Virus record (IMG/VR): IMGVR_UViG_3300014501_000012
Span: 20,832-84,831 of that record
Length of the DNA: 64,000 nucleotides
From: a virus
Reading direction: 5' to 3' (one strand)
In this document: positions 63,748-64,000 of the stretch, in pieces
Layout of the letters: every line of letters begins with the position of its first letter
How positions within the stretch are numbered: the first letter of the stretch is position 1
Program-made: the position numbers and the translations under genes
Notes under the pieces: model-generated
The model's database searches: none
Seen by the model: the letters and a program-made list of their open reading frames with translations, nothing else
Told to the model about the DNA's origin: nothing

Positions 63748-63917
63748 TGCACGGACCCCACGAGAGCCTCCCCGGCTACCACCCCGACCAGCTCCTCGTC
63801 GACGGGTGCGACGAGTGCGAAGAGCGGGGATGCTTGCTCGTCAGGCATACCTGCCTCCTCTGTTTGCCTCACGGTGGGCATAAGGCAAGCAAGTCGCCCG
63901 TGCAAGTCATTGCCTAA
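63747..63917 (+). CDS. 56-residue zinc-ribbon protein
   Basis: ATG overlaps the previous stop. GYHPDQLLVDGCDECEERG, then HTCLLCLPHGGH, gives two cysteine pairs plus histidines; the first segment is common in phage early proteins. Confidence 0.65.
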   Translation: MHGPHESLPGYHPDQLLVDGCDECEERGCLLVRHTCLLCLPHGGHKASKSPVQVIA

Positions 63918-63970
63918 GATTCTGCCAGATTTCTGCCTCCTACCTCCAAAATGCCTCGTAAGCTGGAGTT

Positions 63971-64000
63971 ATGAACTCCACCAATGTAGTTTCAGGAAGC
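63971..64000 (+). CDS. Possible 5' end of a further gene
   Basis: ATG with CTGGAG just upstream, open for 10 codons to the window edge. Too short to judge. Confidence 0.3.
   Translation, partial: MNSTNVVSGS

Overview
The window is part of the genome of a tailed, high-GC bacteriophage, almost certainly a siphovirus of an actinobacterium. A capsid protein of HK97 type, a tail tape measure, a tail assembly chaperone pair, a baseplate set and a GH25 endolysin identify the phage. A WhiB-like regulator, a DUF3039-like protein, a surface protein ending in an LAFTG sortase signal, an Rpf-like secreted enzyme and frequent GTG starts point to an actinobacterial host. I see no tRNA, CRISPR array, insertion sequence, integrase, terminase, portal, DNA polymerase or replicative helicase. 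The packaging genes probably lie outside the window.

Layout. 1-4985: a tail fibre with an SGNH-type esterase, open at the left edge, then small structural genes including a 20-residue repeat protein. 5127-28245: head and tail genes on the + strand (capsid, probable tail tube, glycine-rich protein, head-tail connectors, chaperones, tape measure, distal tail and baseplate genes, tailspike, propeller-like protein), interrupted by one minus-strand HTH gene at 14070-14594. 28249-30771: eight small minus-strand genes fed by a promoter near 30810. 30908-34626: lysis genes (GH25 endolysin, several membrane proteins, a papain-like peptidase fused to a holin-like tail). 34640-35288: two small genes divergently transcribed from twin promoters. 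35586-41745: recombination and replication (YqaJ exonuclease, RecT annealing protein, ParB-like protein, WhiB, DnaQ-like exonuclease, an initiator carrying four internal iterons, a helicase-loader-like protein). 41856-64000: a dense set of tightly overlapping small genes, many with zinc ribbons, among which HNH nuclease, RusA, a ParB-methyltransferase fusion, an SMC/RecF-like ATPase, DUF5131, a second DnaQ-like exonuclease and an Rpf-like secreted enzyme can be recognised.

How it fits together. The phage appears to start theta-type replication in the lambda manner: an origin inside the initiator gene plus a loader that would recruit host helicase. Its own recombination functions are YqaJ, RecT and RusA. 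Two families of repeated intergenic elements, a GTATACTAGTA promoter (five copies) and a GCTACASSTGTAGC palindrome (four copies and one variant), mark the starts of most early transcription units. At least six virion proteins, the capsid and probable tail tube among them, carry copies of one beta-rich module, and in the tail tube a second module sits inside the first.

Limits: all calls come from reading the sequence and translations without searches. Structural-role names between the capsid and tape measure genes are the least certain. Most small early genes have no function I can recognise.
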